NCBI RefSeq assembly: GCF_002127325.2
Contig: NC_035436.2
Location: forward strand, 27,601,354 to 27,665,353
Origin: Helianthus annuus
Lineage: Eukaryota; Streptophyta; Magnoliopsida; Asterales; Asteraceae
Length of the DNA: 64,000 nucleotides
Direction: 5' to 3'
Of this stretch, positions 55,208 to 64,000 are shown one piece after another. Below the pieces are notes generated by a model. That model was not told the origin of the DNA, searched no databases, and saw only the letters and a list, made by a program, of their open reading frames with translations. The position numbers and the translations under genes are program-made. Position 1 is the stretch's first letter; each line of letters starts with the position of its first letter.

Positions 55208-58200
55208 TGTAACACCTCAAAATTTTGCGTGCAATAATGTATTGACACGTGTCTTAGGTTTACATGTTGTGTTAAATACTAAATAAAAGGACTAAAGTTG
55301 ACAAACATTGAAAGTATGCAGATTCGAGGGTTAAAAATGTCAACAAGGGATAATTATACTGTACGGTAACCCTAAATGATGCTCGTACCTTCAAACAAAT
55401 GAATCATGGATCGTACGGAACGAAATGTGGAAGAAAGTGAGGAATTACAAACTACAGGGGTCGAATGCGTTAACATGTTTAAGTTCTACCTCTGAGTGAC
55501 CTTTTGACAAACCCGAAGCTTTGTAACGGTTAATTATGCTCACTCGAATACTCGTCAAAAATTTCATAAAGTTTCGTTATCGTATGAGCAAGTTGTGATC
55601 AAATTCGTATGCGAGGGATTAAAACGTCAACGTTGAAAGTTAGGACTTTTCGGGTAACAATAAAGTTAACCGGGGACTTAACGAAATGGGTATAAGTCTT
55701 GAAGCCCCTAAACGTCAATTTTGAAGGCTCAATATGCAAGAAAATGATGGCCAATCAGAGTTTGAAGAGCCAAGGATCAAATCGCAAAAATCAAAAATTG
55801 AAGATCTGGTGCAGAAGGGGGTCGCGCGACGCGAGGCCCAAGGGGGGTCCTTCGCGTCACGCGAGGGCCTGTCTGGTCGTTTTTCTTTTGCTCCATGCTT
55901 GCCTCTTCACTCTAAACCGACTTAGATCCATTAATGCTGCAGCATGGGCGCCCCCTACATGCTTTAGGGCCCTTAGGGACACTTGTTGATGATCAATGAG
56001 CATGGGTAGACTTGGTTGTCAACAATCTAGTGCCTTATGAACACTATATAAAGGCGTTCATGTACAACAAGTTCTTCACACCTTTCTCTTGCACTTCTGA
56101 TCATTTCTGGAGCTCCAAAGCAAAACTAAGCCATCCCTAGTCGTGCATAGGACTTTGGTAAGCACCCTTAACTTTTCTTAGTTGAGTTTTTGGTTAGTTA
56201 TAGCTTAAAAGTCAAACCGTCGTAATTAACGGTTGACTTAACGGTTAATCACAAATGGTCCAGTGATTAGCCGAATCAAAGGTAGTTAATTGTTGGTAAT
56301 TATGTGGGCTTTAAACCCTTAAAAGGGCACCCTCTGATTCCCACTCTAACTAGTCCGAATGTCGAGTCAAACTTGCTTAGAAAAAGTCAACAGAATGCTA
56401 AATTGCGATTTTATGCATAATCAGTAATATAGTTGGCGTGTAACCTGTTTTAACACTCATATAACATGATAATAAGTATATTAACTAGTCTAAGCTTGTT
56501 GGATCCGACCGTTTTCTGTTTTGACCCGGTTCGGAACCGAAAGTCGCAAAACTTTGACTTTTGCTTTAACCTCAGTTCTGACCCGTTATGGTATGTTTTA
56601 GATATGCCTTAGGACTCTTTTAGGACCAGATTACATGATGGTATAACCCTCTGTGACCGGTTCGTTGTTTGTCCGAGTCTTTTACACATTTCCGTTAAAC
56701 GCCTAAAATTGACCATAACGCCCTTTTTACTTTAAAATGAGAATTTTGGACATGTGAAAGGACAATGACCTTAGTTACTGATTTCTAAGCATGTCCCTAA
56801 AATTTCACATCAATCCGAGGTCTAGAATAGTAGTTATGCTAATTAGCGCAATTACGGAAACTTTAGTAATTTAACGGCGCAATTAGCATAAAGCCTATCT
56901 AAACCCAAATTTCGACACCAAACCTTTTACACACTGATGTAAAATAATATTTTGAGATTTTTAACTATTTTTAACCTGCTCATAACCTGCGGTTATGGCA
57001 CGGGTTCGGTAAATACCGAATATACCCTTTTCGGACATAACTTGAGTTCTACATGGTCTTTTGACCCGATTCCAGTTGCTACTGATTTTAAATAATAAAT
57101 AAAGTATTTTGAACTTTATAAACTGTTCGGAAAACTCAGATTTTCTGTAGAACTCGGGAACCTCATTTAAAATGACCAAAATACCCCTACGGGGCGTATA
57201 TTGAAATTTAACTCATTACGGGCATTATGGAAGGTATCCTACTGATACCACAACCTCTTTAGAGCATATTAACTTAGAAAACCTGTGTAGGACTCTTACG
57301 GTTCCCCGTTACGTCTTTTGCGCGCGCGGTTCGGTTTATGTAACTAGTTTACATAAACTAGCCGAAACGGGTCAAACCTTATCGTTTATACTTCAAAATC
57401 TAGAGTGTGGTTATTATACCCATATAAAACAAGTCTTCAAACTTGTAGGGTCCAAACCACATTCCATTCCCGGTTTTCGCCTTTCACGCGATTAAACCGT
57501 ATATATCCTTTGAAACTGACCGGTCTAAGCTAAGGCTAAGTTAAAGACCCGTTAGGATTCTAATAGGTTGTTATAAACCTTCGTTCCAGAATTGGAGACC
57601 AGTAAAAGATACTTGCATTTGTTTGATTGAGGTTTAATACTTGCTCAGGTAAATACTTTTAACTTATTTTCCGTTATACGGGCTTGGGTTACGGTATTTA
57701 AAAATACCGCTTGGTCGGGCAATTGACCCCAACTCATTAGTAGTTGGGTATTATCAATGTAACCCGTTTAAAAATTTGGTTTTGTTGGCTTTACGCCTTT
57801 GGGAGCTTAATGACCATGTCCCGGATATCCTTGGCAGCATTTTACGAAATGGCCACGACCATGACACGCGGGTGTAGGCGTACACCCGACAATGCGTCCA
57901 TAATTATAAAGGTATAGCCGTTGGCTTTCCCGCCACAGTTTTATGCTATGTGGTGTGTCTATTAACCTTAAACCCGGCACGACCCGGGCGACCGAACGCA
58001 TAATGAACATGTAATTCATTGACAAGATTTAATTATAAATTATCCCAAGTTATAAAGAGTTTGTGCCATGTGCATTCATATCAATTTTATTAAACATTTT
58101 ACAAAAGTGTCGGTTGAATGTATTTACCAGTGTAAACTGACGTATTTTCCCAAAAGATTAAATGCAGGTTCTGTACGAAATAGGTTGGCCACTCCTTAAG

Positions 58201-58454
58201 CATCGTTAGAGTCTCGCAAGCTTGGGATGCCATATCTGTTGAACAATATTTATATTTTTATTTTGATCCCCTGTGGATTTGTTTCGACTATTCGTGATAC
58301 TTGGATATTACAATCGATGGTTGAAATATAATCTATCTTTATGCTTCCGCTGTGCATTTATATATTGTGTGGTTTGACTATATTGTTGCCAACTACGTCA
58401 CGGTAATCCCCCACCGGGCTCACCGGTGATACACGTGGAAATCGGGGTGTGACA
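55208..58454 (+). repeat. Gypsy-2 3' LTR
   Basis: 3247 bp, TGTAACACCTC to CGGGGTGTGACA. It preserves the uninterrupted SIRE target site near 57490. A TATA box is at 56045-56053 and a GC-rich CpG-dense patch at about 55814-55873. Small frames present in both LTRs are not called as genes. Confidence 0.92.
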
Positions 58455-58759
58455 GAGGAATGAAAGGAATACGTTTAAGGGATCTACCAGAAAATATCTT
58501 TGGGGTAAAAACCGAAGCCTGGGAATTTAAATTCGTGATGGAAATCGTAGTGGAAGCTGATAAAGCTTCACATATGATATTTCATAGTTTTGATGGATTA
58601 GAGAGTAGTCTCATCAAGAGTTTAAATCCATGTTTTCTAAAATCTACACAATCGGCCCTTTGCAGTTGATGTTAAATCAGATTAGAGAAAAAGAATCCAA
58701 AAATTCGATTCTTCGTGGTTATAGTTTATGAAAAGAAGAACCCGAGTGCCTCTAGTTGC
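58455..58759 (+). pseudogene. UGT85-like glycosyltransferase exon 2, second piece
   Basis: After the right target repeat GAGGA the sequence reads MKGIRLRDLPENI, then the KASHMIFHSFDGLESSLIKSL block, then KIYTIGPLQLMLNQI and KEEPECL, the order found in plant UGT85-family glycosyltransferases. Lesions: a one-base loss between FDGLESSLIKSLNP and KIYTIGP (near 58632), a TGA at 58729-58731 where relatives have tryptophan (before KEEPECL), and a TAG at 58753-58755 where glutamine is usual. A MITE follows at 58760. The sugar-donor (PSPG) motif is not present in the window. Confidence 0.8.
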
Positions 58760-58954
58760 CAGTGGCGAAGCTTGACCCGAATGACCGGGGGATGGGGGGG
58801 TCGAAAACGTAAATACCCAAAAATTTCTGTAGAACCGAGGGGTCGGAAACGTATATACCCAAAAATTTCTATACGAAAACTACATATATAACACTACTGA
58901 ACGAAAAGTTTGAGGGGTCGGGCGCCCCCCGGTCCCTTCTATACTTCGCCGCTG
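58760..58954. mobile_element. hAT-type MITE in the UGT85-like exon
   Basis: 195 bp with 11-bp terminal inverted repeats CAGTGGCGAAG / CTTCGCCGCTG (one mismatch). It is flanked by 8-bp direct repeats CTAGTTGC (58752-58759) and CTAGTGGC (58955-58962), one mismatch. Eight-base target duplications and CAGNGGCG ends are typical of hAT elements. It is too short to encode a transposase. Confidence 0.85.
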
Positions 58955-59048
58955 CTAGTGGCTCCAGACAAAGGAACCAAACTCTGTGGTGTATGTCAAA
59001 CTTGGAAGTTTGGCAATGATGTCTCAAGGCAAAGAAATTATAGGAAGG
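58955..59048 (+). pseudogene. UGT85-like glycosyltransferase exon 2, third piece
   Basis: After the MITE the protein resumes with WLQTKEPNSVVYVKLGSL, the conserved block that follows PECLQ in UGT85 enzymes. Homology fades after about MMSQ and the frame stops at a TAA near 59046. The rest of the gene, including the donor-binding motif, is not seen to the right. Confidence 0.78.
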
Positions 59049-60049
59049 TAACTGAGAAACAAGTGAAGAATGTAGTTCAAATTATTCAAACTTGTATATT
59101 CAACATTAAGAAGAAAATACAAGATGAGAATGTTGTTGTTGCTTTTGTTGCTGGTGGTGCTCTTGTTGTTGTTGTTGCTTCTACTATTGATTGATGTTGA
59201 TGTTGATGTTGATGTTGATGTTGATGTTGATCTTCTTCTTCTTGTTGTTGTTACTGTTGATGTTATCACAGTTGTTGTTATTGTTGTTGTTGTTGCTGCT
59301 GATGTTGTTGTTGTTACTATTGTTGTTGATGTTTTTGTTGATGATGATGATGATGATGTTGTTGTTGTTGCTTCGACTGCTGATGTTGATGTTGATCTTC
59401 TTGTGTTGTTAATGTTGTTGTTGTTGCTGCTGCTACTTGTGTTGATGCTGTTGTTACTTTTAATTTATAGGTTTGTTGTTTCTATATTTAAATAATAATA
59501 ATTAAATAAAAATACCAATATTTGATTCATGTTTAATATATTCATAAAATAATAACAACTAGTATTTAGAATCCGTGCTTTGTGACGGGGCCGTTGAGCC
59601 GAATAAAAAGTAAATGTAAAAAATGTTGAACCACGTACGCGCATTGTAGCGTGTTAACTTACAAAAATTAAACTAAAACTTACAACAAAGAAAATAATAA
59701 CTAAGTTGGCTTAGGATCCGCAAGTTATGTCAAGGCCGTTAAACCACCAAAAAATAGACATAAAAATTTGAACCACACACACGTGTTGCAACATTTTTAC
59801 TCACAGAGTTTAGACCGAAAAATAAAATATCAATTTTATAAAAGATGGAAATTATAATGGGCCAAAATTAATAGTGGAAAAGTGTTAGAATGAATAATGA
59901 AAAGTGAAAACTAAAGGGGTTGAAAACTAAATGATGAAAATTAAAAAGGGTTGATAAATAAAAACTAAAGGGTTGATATGTATAAAATAAAATTTGAGTG
60001 GTCAAAATATGTAAATAAATTTCATAGTAAAAAGCTCTCCCAAAGTATT
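59049..60049. other. Intergenic stretch with microsatellite
   Basis: Apart from the trinucleotide tract at 59124-59460 and two imperfect ~125-bp repeats (about 59569-59700 and 59708-59830, sharing a GGATCCG/GAATCCG start and GGCCGTTGAGCC/GGCCGTTAAACC), I see no gene. Confidence 0.6.
59124..59460. repeat. Compound (GTT)n/(GAT)n trinucleotide tract
   Basis: Runs of GTT, GATGTT, GAT and CTT triplets. The long open frames here translate to Val/Leu/Asp runs and are by-products of the repeat. Confidence 0.85.
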
Positions 60050-60058
60050 TTTGCTAAA

Positions 60059-60204
60059 GTGTAAACTGCAATTTGTGTCCCTAGACTTGTCAGGTCGAGA
60101 CCCCAAAGTTAGAATTGTGTTTATTGAGTCTCGGGCTTATTAAAAACGCTAACATATGAGTCCACCAGGGCAACTTCTGTTAGTTTGACCAAGGTTGGCC
60201 GTTA
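60059..60204 (+). repeat. MULE left terminal inverted repeat
   Basis: Starts GTGTAAACTGC. Similarity to the complement of 62416-62546 is strong from GACCCCAAAG onward and weak in the first ~40 bases. Confidence 0.8.
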
Positions 60205-60359
60205 ATGGGTGGGTAATTTCGTCATTTTGGCAATAAAAACCCTCTAAAATATATTAGAAACTCATTGCAACCCTCATTTGATAACCCCTTTGTAAGTCAA
60301 GACCCTGAACAAAGCCCAAATCCTCTCATTGTTCCTAAAACCTTCGATCAACAGAGGAG

Positions 60360-61814
60360 ATGGCAGACTTGTACTGGCGAACTCGTGGTGAAAATGTTTG
60401 TTGCGATCTTGAAGAGTTATACGGTAAGTGTTTTCTTGTTAAATTTGGATGTCTTGCATGGGTTATCTTCAGATTCACTGATCATGGGTTTATCTTCAAA
60501 TTACCGGTGATAAACCAAAGTTTTGTACTCTAAAAGTTCATCATCGGGGTAAGTTTTCTGATTATCCATGAAAGGAGTACAACAATGGTAAGATAAGTTG
60601 TGTTCATAATGTATATAATGAGCAATTGCATTTTGATGTCCTGGACCTATTATGAAAGAAATCGGATACTTTGTAGATGATGTGTTCTATTAGTTTACCA
60701 AGAATCCTCATGTTTGTGTGGATTTTGTGCTTAGGCAGCTTACTGTTGAAGTTGATTTAGGACATTTGTGTGATCTAGCCAGTAAAGGGTATAAGCTTAT
60801 TGACCTCTATGTTAAAGTCGGTCCTTCGAATGTGATGAGGGAATCCTTAGACGATGTTGAGACATCACACAATGATGTTCCAAACGAAGTAACCTCTTGT
60901 AAGGCAATTGTTGTTGTTGAAAACGTAGACTTTGTTAAAAGTTAATGTTTTCCTCTTCAAGCAACCCATTTCAAGACCAATTATAACATACTGAAGAAGT
61001 GGATGAGTCTGAGAGTGATGAAGATGATGTAAACTATGTTGCTGAAGAGGATCCTGGTAACATAGAAGGGGATTTTCAAGTAGACATGGAAAATTTTAGG
61101 CATGTTCTGACATTGACCCAGAAAAAGTCCATGACACAGTTGCGGATGCAAGAAATATGATTGTTGATCTTGACCTTATGCCGGAAGACATAACATGTGA
61201 TATAGATGACTTCAGTGAAGGCGATGATAATTGCAAGATTTTGGAAAGGGTTGCTAAGAAAGTTAGAATGGAGAATAGAAAATATGTTGAAGTTTGTGAC
61301 TCAATGCTACTATTTTATGCTGGTCAGTTGATTCCCACTAAGAAAAAATTGAATGAACTGGTGAAAACATATGGTGTTAGGGCTGGGAGGCAAATTTACA
61401 CTTTGAAGAATGCGAATTTAAGGACAGGATTGTTTGTTTAGGTTCAAATCCGAGTCTAGTATCTGGTTCAATTGTTGAGGGGCAAAAATAGAATTACAGG
61501 GGTTTATGGTTAAAACATGATAAAAGGCACAGGAAACCCACTTGCCCTTTTGTAGTTCACATCTCAAGAAAGACTAGGGAAGATTCTTGGTGCGTGAAGA
61601 CCGTCTAGGATCAACATCATTGACTGCCAACAAGAGAACCATATTTGTACACAATGAGTGTTATGGACAAGGAGATCCAACCATTGATTGAATCCAACCC
61701 AGATATGCCTTTGGTTATTATTCAAGATACAACTGCAAAGAGGCATCAATTGACTGTTTCAATTCATAAGGTTTTTCGGGCTAAAAGGATTCATCAACAA
61801 CTTTCAAACATTTA
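60360..61814 (+). pseudogene. MuDR-type transposase N-terminal region (decayed)
   Basis: A possible first exon starts at the ATG at 60360 (MADLYWRTRGENVCC) and ends at a GTAAGT donor near 60424. From about 60521 a PB1-like domain can be read, with TLKVHHRGKFSDYP, MKEIGYFVDD and GHLCDLASKGYKLIDLYVK. An acidic linker follows, then FYAGQLIPTKKKLNELVKTY and GVRAGRQIYTLKNANLRTG, then the start of the MuDR DNA-binding domain (CPFVVHISRKTREDSWCVKT). It ends near HKVFRAKR, before the region where the catalytic transposase domain would start. Several stops and frame changes interrupt it (for example in 60560-60720, 60945 and 61440). The order matches plant mudrA-like proteins. Confidence 0.75.
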
Positions 61815-61862
61815 AAAACCTCTTACATAACTCTACTTAGACAAATAGTACACAAAGATAAT

Positions 61863-62291
61863 CTAACTAAACATCAACAGCATCTTCAAAACCATCACCT
61901 CCTTAGCTTTCTTGATTGCAATTTCATCCTTAATTTCAATCAACCACAATAATGTGGGGATTACGTTGTCACATCCAGGACAAGATTCCTTATCATCCCA
62001 CGATTTATATCCACAGCCTCCTAACTGTTAACCTAAGTAAGTTAATTTTACACTATGCAAAACAAAACCATTAACATTGTTCGTTAGCAAATAACTTAAT
62101 CAAAAGAGTAACATTGTTCAGTCTATACTTACACAACACAAGTAGCGAGGATCTGGATTAGCTATACTCCCTAGATGCTTTTAGCAAGTAGACAAATCAT
62201 ATGAACAGATGATGTCGGATGGCTCGGTCCTACGATTGGGTTTTCTCGATGAATTAGCGGAAGAGTGTTGAGACACTAATCTTTGTAACAT
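61863..62291 (-). pseudogene. GRF-zinc-finger-like small gene remnant inside the MULE
   Basis: On the minus strand a possible exon 1 (62291-62133) ends RYLCC at a GTAAGT donor. A possible exon 2 (62024-61863) begins after GGTTAACAG and reads GGCGYKSWDDKESCPGCDNV then IPTLLWLIEIKDE. A short Cys-rich start, a WxD block and a hydrophobic helix is the pattern of plant GRF-type zinc finger small proteins, which are common next to transposons. Exon 1 has an in-frame TAA before KHLGSIANPDPRYLCC. The assignment is by pattern only. Confidence 0.45.
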
Positions 62292-62415
62292 CGTTGCTAA
62301 TGGGTTTGTTTTGTCGACTAGGAGAAAAAGCAACACTTAACAGATCCAAAGCTAGGGCTCCAGTTTTAACAATTATCGAAACCAAGGGCAAAATGGATAA
62401 TTCACACAAAAACAA

Positions 62416-62546
62416 ACGGCCAGCCTTTGGTCAAACTAACAGAAGTTTCCCTGGGGGACTCATATGGTAGTGCTTTTAATAAGTCTGGGACTCAAGAATC
62501 AAAATTTTAACTTTGGGGTCTTAACCTGACACCGGCCAACTTACTC
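62416..62546 (-). repeat. MULE right terminal inverted repeat
   Basis: Its complement starts GAGTAAGTTGG and continues GTCAGGTTAAGACCCCAAAG, matching the left repeat. It is about nine bases shorter near the tip. Confidence 0.8.
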
Positions 62547-62555
62547 TTTGCTAAA

Positions 62556-62966
62556 TTAAGGATGGATAATATCAATAATGAAATTAATATTTATTCAACA
62601 ATCTTCATAAATAATAACTATTATCAATAATAAAATTCGTATTTATAATATGTCTTGTGTTATGAACAAGCCTAATAGCAAGAAGATGAGAAGAGATAAT
62701 TGGGAGAGAAAAGATGTTTATTATTAATGGGTGTATCATACACAATAGAATACATGGACTATTTATAGGGGTAATAAACTTGGAGAACAAGTTGGTTTAT
62801 ATTAGGAGTTGATAATCTAAATATATTCTTTATAATACTCCCCCTGATTATCAACTTCATACGCTTAATGCTGCCTCATTAAAAACCTTGCAAGGAAAAC
62901 CCAATGGGACAAAACCTTGACTAAGGGAAAAAGAGTGCAGCGCGTATTATCTCCCCCTGATGATGA
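62556..62966 (-). repeat. 3' LTR and untranslated tail of the terminal Copia element
   Basis: On the minus strand two GGGGGAG sites occur after the pol stop (about 62951-62957 and 62839-62845). The second is followed by AT-rich DNA with TATAAATAG (complement near 62759-62768), consistent with a PPT and an LTR of about 280 bases. The LTR ends are not certain, and the left end is close to the MULE insertion. Confidence 0.45.
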
Positions 62967-64000
62967 TCACTTATGCTCCTTGAGTCGACGCATCCCGATC
63001 CCATGAACTAACTTTTTGAATGTTGAGGTTGGAAGTGATTTAGTGAACAAGTTTGCCAAATTTTCGCTGGAACGAATTTGTTGGACAACAATATCTCCAT
63101 TCTTTTGTAGATCATGTGTAAAAAAGAACTTTGGCAAAATGTGCTTTGTTCTATCACCTTTGATGTATCCTTCCTTTAGTTGAGCAATGCAAGCTGCGTT
63201 GTCTTCATGTAAGATTGTTGGTCCCTCATCTCCCGAAGAAATACCACAAGATCCACGAATGTGTTGCATTACAGTTCTTAACCAAATGCATTCTCGACTA
63301 GCTTCATGTATCGCCAATATTTCTGCATGATTAGATGATGTGGCTGTGATTGTTTGCTTTACCGAACGCCATGAAATTGCAGTACCTCCACTTGTAAATA
63401 AATATCCAGTTTGAGATCGCCCAGTGTGAGGATCAGACAAATACCCTGCATCTGCAAAACCAACCAAACCTGTTTTTGATTGATTTGTAAAATACAAACC
63501 CATATCTTTTGTACCTTGAAGGTATCTAAATATTTGTTTTACCCCATTCCAATGCCTCTTTGTTGGGCATGAACTATATCTTGCCAATAAATTTAAAGAA
63601 AATGATATATCAGGTCGTGTATGACTAGCAAGAAACATTAGTGCACTAATTGCACTTAAATATGGTACTTCTGGACCAAGGATTTCCTCTCCATCTTTGG
63701 GAGGTCGGAATGGGTCTTTTTCTACATCAAGCGGCCTTACAACCATTGGAGTACTCAATGGATGTGATTTTTCCATATAAAATCTTTTTAGTAGTTTCTC
63801 TATGTAAGTTTCTTGATGCACAAGGATTCCACCCTTAAGGTGTTCAATTTGTAATCCAAGACAAAACTTTGTCTTTCCAAGGTCTTTCATTTCAAATTCT
63901 TTTTTCAAGTATTCAACTGCCTTTTGAAGCTCCCCTGGATATTCATGTCATCAACATATACGGCAATTATAACGTATTCAGATCCTGACCTTTTTATAAA
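62967..64000 (-). pseudogene. Copia RT end and RNase H, entering from the right edge
   Basis: A 314-codon frame (63908-62967) has FCLGLQIEHLKGGILVHQ, SHPLSTPMVVRPLD, PYLSAISALMFLA and TRPDISFSLNLLARY, then RNase H with LVGFADAGYLSDP, TSSNHAEILAIHEA, HEDNAACIAQLK and the tail RSSENLANLFTKSLP. This is a Ty1/Copia element of another lineage than SIRE. Upstream, YVDD is visible at about 63945-63960, but the frame changes between it and ELQKAVEYLKKEFEM, so the copy is broken. The 5' part lies outside the window. The RNase H part looks well preserved. Confidence 0.85.

Larger units (their letters stand above)
11333..58454 (+). mobile_element. Gypsy-2: Tekay/Del-type Ty3/Gypsy chromovirus with nested insertions
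   Basis: The element has a 5' LTR (11333-13633 plus 44416-45377, split by a SIRE insertion), an initiator-Met PBS, an extra upstream ORF, gag-pol, a PPT and a 3' LTR (55208-58454). Five-base direct repeats flank it: GAGAA at 11328-11332 and GAGGA at 58455-58459, one mismatch. Without the two nested insertions it would be about 13.5 kb. The integrase is followed by a GPY/F module and a chromodomain-like tail, which with the RT motifs points to the Tekay/Del chromovirus clade. The two LTRs differ by scattered substitutions, a few percent by eye in their first 350 bases and less further in, so this is not a brand-new insertion. Three lesions in gag-pol make it non-autonomous. Confidence 0.9.
60059..62546 (+). 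mobile_element. MULE (Mutator-like element), 2.5 kb, 9-bp TSD
   Basis: The element is flanked by perfect 9-bp repeats TTTGCTAAA (60050-60058 and 62547-62555) and has imperfect terminal inverted repeats of about 130-145 bp (60059-60204 and 62416-62546). They share phrases such as GACCCCAAAGTTA and AACTTCTGTTAGTTTGACCA. Nine-base duplications, long TIRs and a MuDR-type protein remnant together identify a MULE. The transposase catalytic domain is missing, so it is non-autonomous. Confidence 0.88.

Noticed and set aside
59124..59495. Long open frames encoding Val/Leu/Asp-rich proteins
   Set aside because: By-product of a GTT/GAT trinucleotide tract; no real coding signal.

Overview
This is plant nuclear DNA, almost certainly eudicot. 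The nested LTR retrotransposons, initiator-Met primer binding sites, chromovirus and SIRE-type elements and a UGT85-like gene remnant fit a large repeat-rich genome; Asteraceae is my best guess, an inference from the style of the SIRE 3' open reading frame. No bacterial features and no intact host gene were seen. Most recognisable coding sequence is retroelement or DNA-transposon protein, and most of it is broken.

Layout. 1-2258: 3' end of a plus-strand SIRE-like Copia element, whose LTR ends inside an older Ty3/Gypsy chromovirus (Gypsy-1, 2259-10903). Gypsy-1 carries a 3.6-kb solo LTR (3506-7110, TSD GATGG) in its integrase and ends in its own 3' LTR (8040-10903). 10904-11332: intron-like DNA, a splice acceptor and 53 bases of a UGT85-type glycosyltransferase exon. 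11333-58454: Gypsy-2, a Tekay/Del-type chromovirus inserted in that exon (TSD GAGAA/GAGGA). It has two ~3.25-kb LTRs, an initiator-Met PBS, an extra proline-rich ORF upstream of gag (45551-46771), a 2.85-kb solo LTR in its leader (46954-49802, TSD TGGTC), then gag, protease, RT, RNase H, integrase and a chromodomain-like tail. Its 5' LTR is split by a minus-strand SIRE-like Copia element (13634-44415, TSD AAACC/AAACT). The glycosyltransferase exon resumes at 58455-59048 and is cut again by a 195-bp hAT-type MITE. 59050-60049: microsatellite and intergenic DNA. 60059-62546: a MULE with long inverted repeats, a 9-bp TSD, a decayed MuDR-type transposase N-terminus and an opposite-strand GRF-zinc-finger-like remnant. 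62556-64000: 3' end of a different minus-strand Copia element.

The SIRE block is about 14 kb longer than one element should be. It holds three LTRs and two copies of the internal region, with RT-RNase H and protease-integrase identical at protein level between copies at a constant 14174-base offset. A 13-N gap lies between them at 30138-30150, and small indels cluster on both sides of the gap. I read this mainly as a scaffold-join problem in which one element is represented twice, with ends drawn from related copies.

Functionally the window records the destruction of a glycosyltransferase gene by successive insertions. Points for follow-up are the extra ORFs of the two large retroelements, the repeated TCGAAAGAT-type motif arrays in the SIRE LTR, leader and 3' region, the quasi-periodic TCCGCACTT motif in the Gypsy-1 LTR, and the MULE. 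All boundaries, TSDs and motifs were read by eye; family assignments rest on recognised protein motifs, not on searches.
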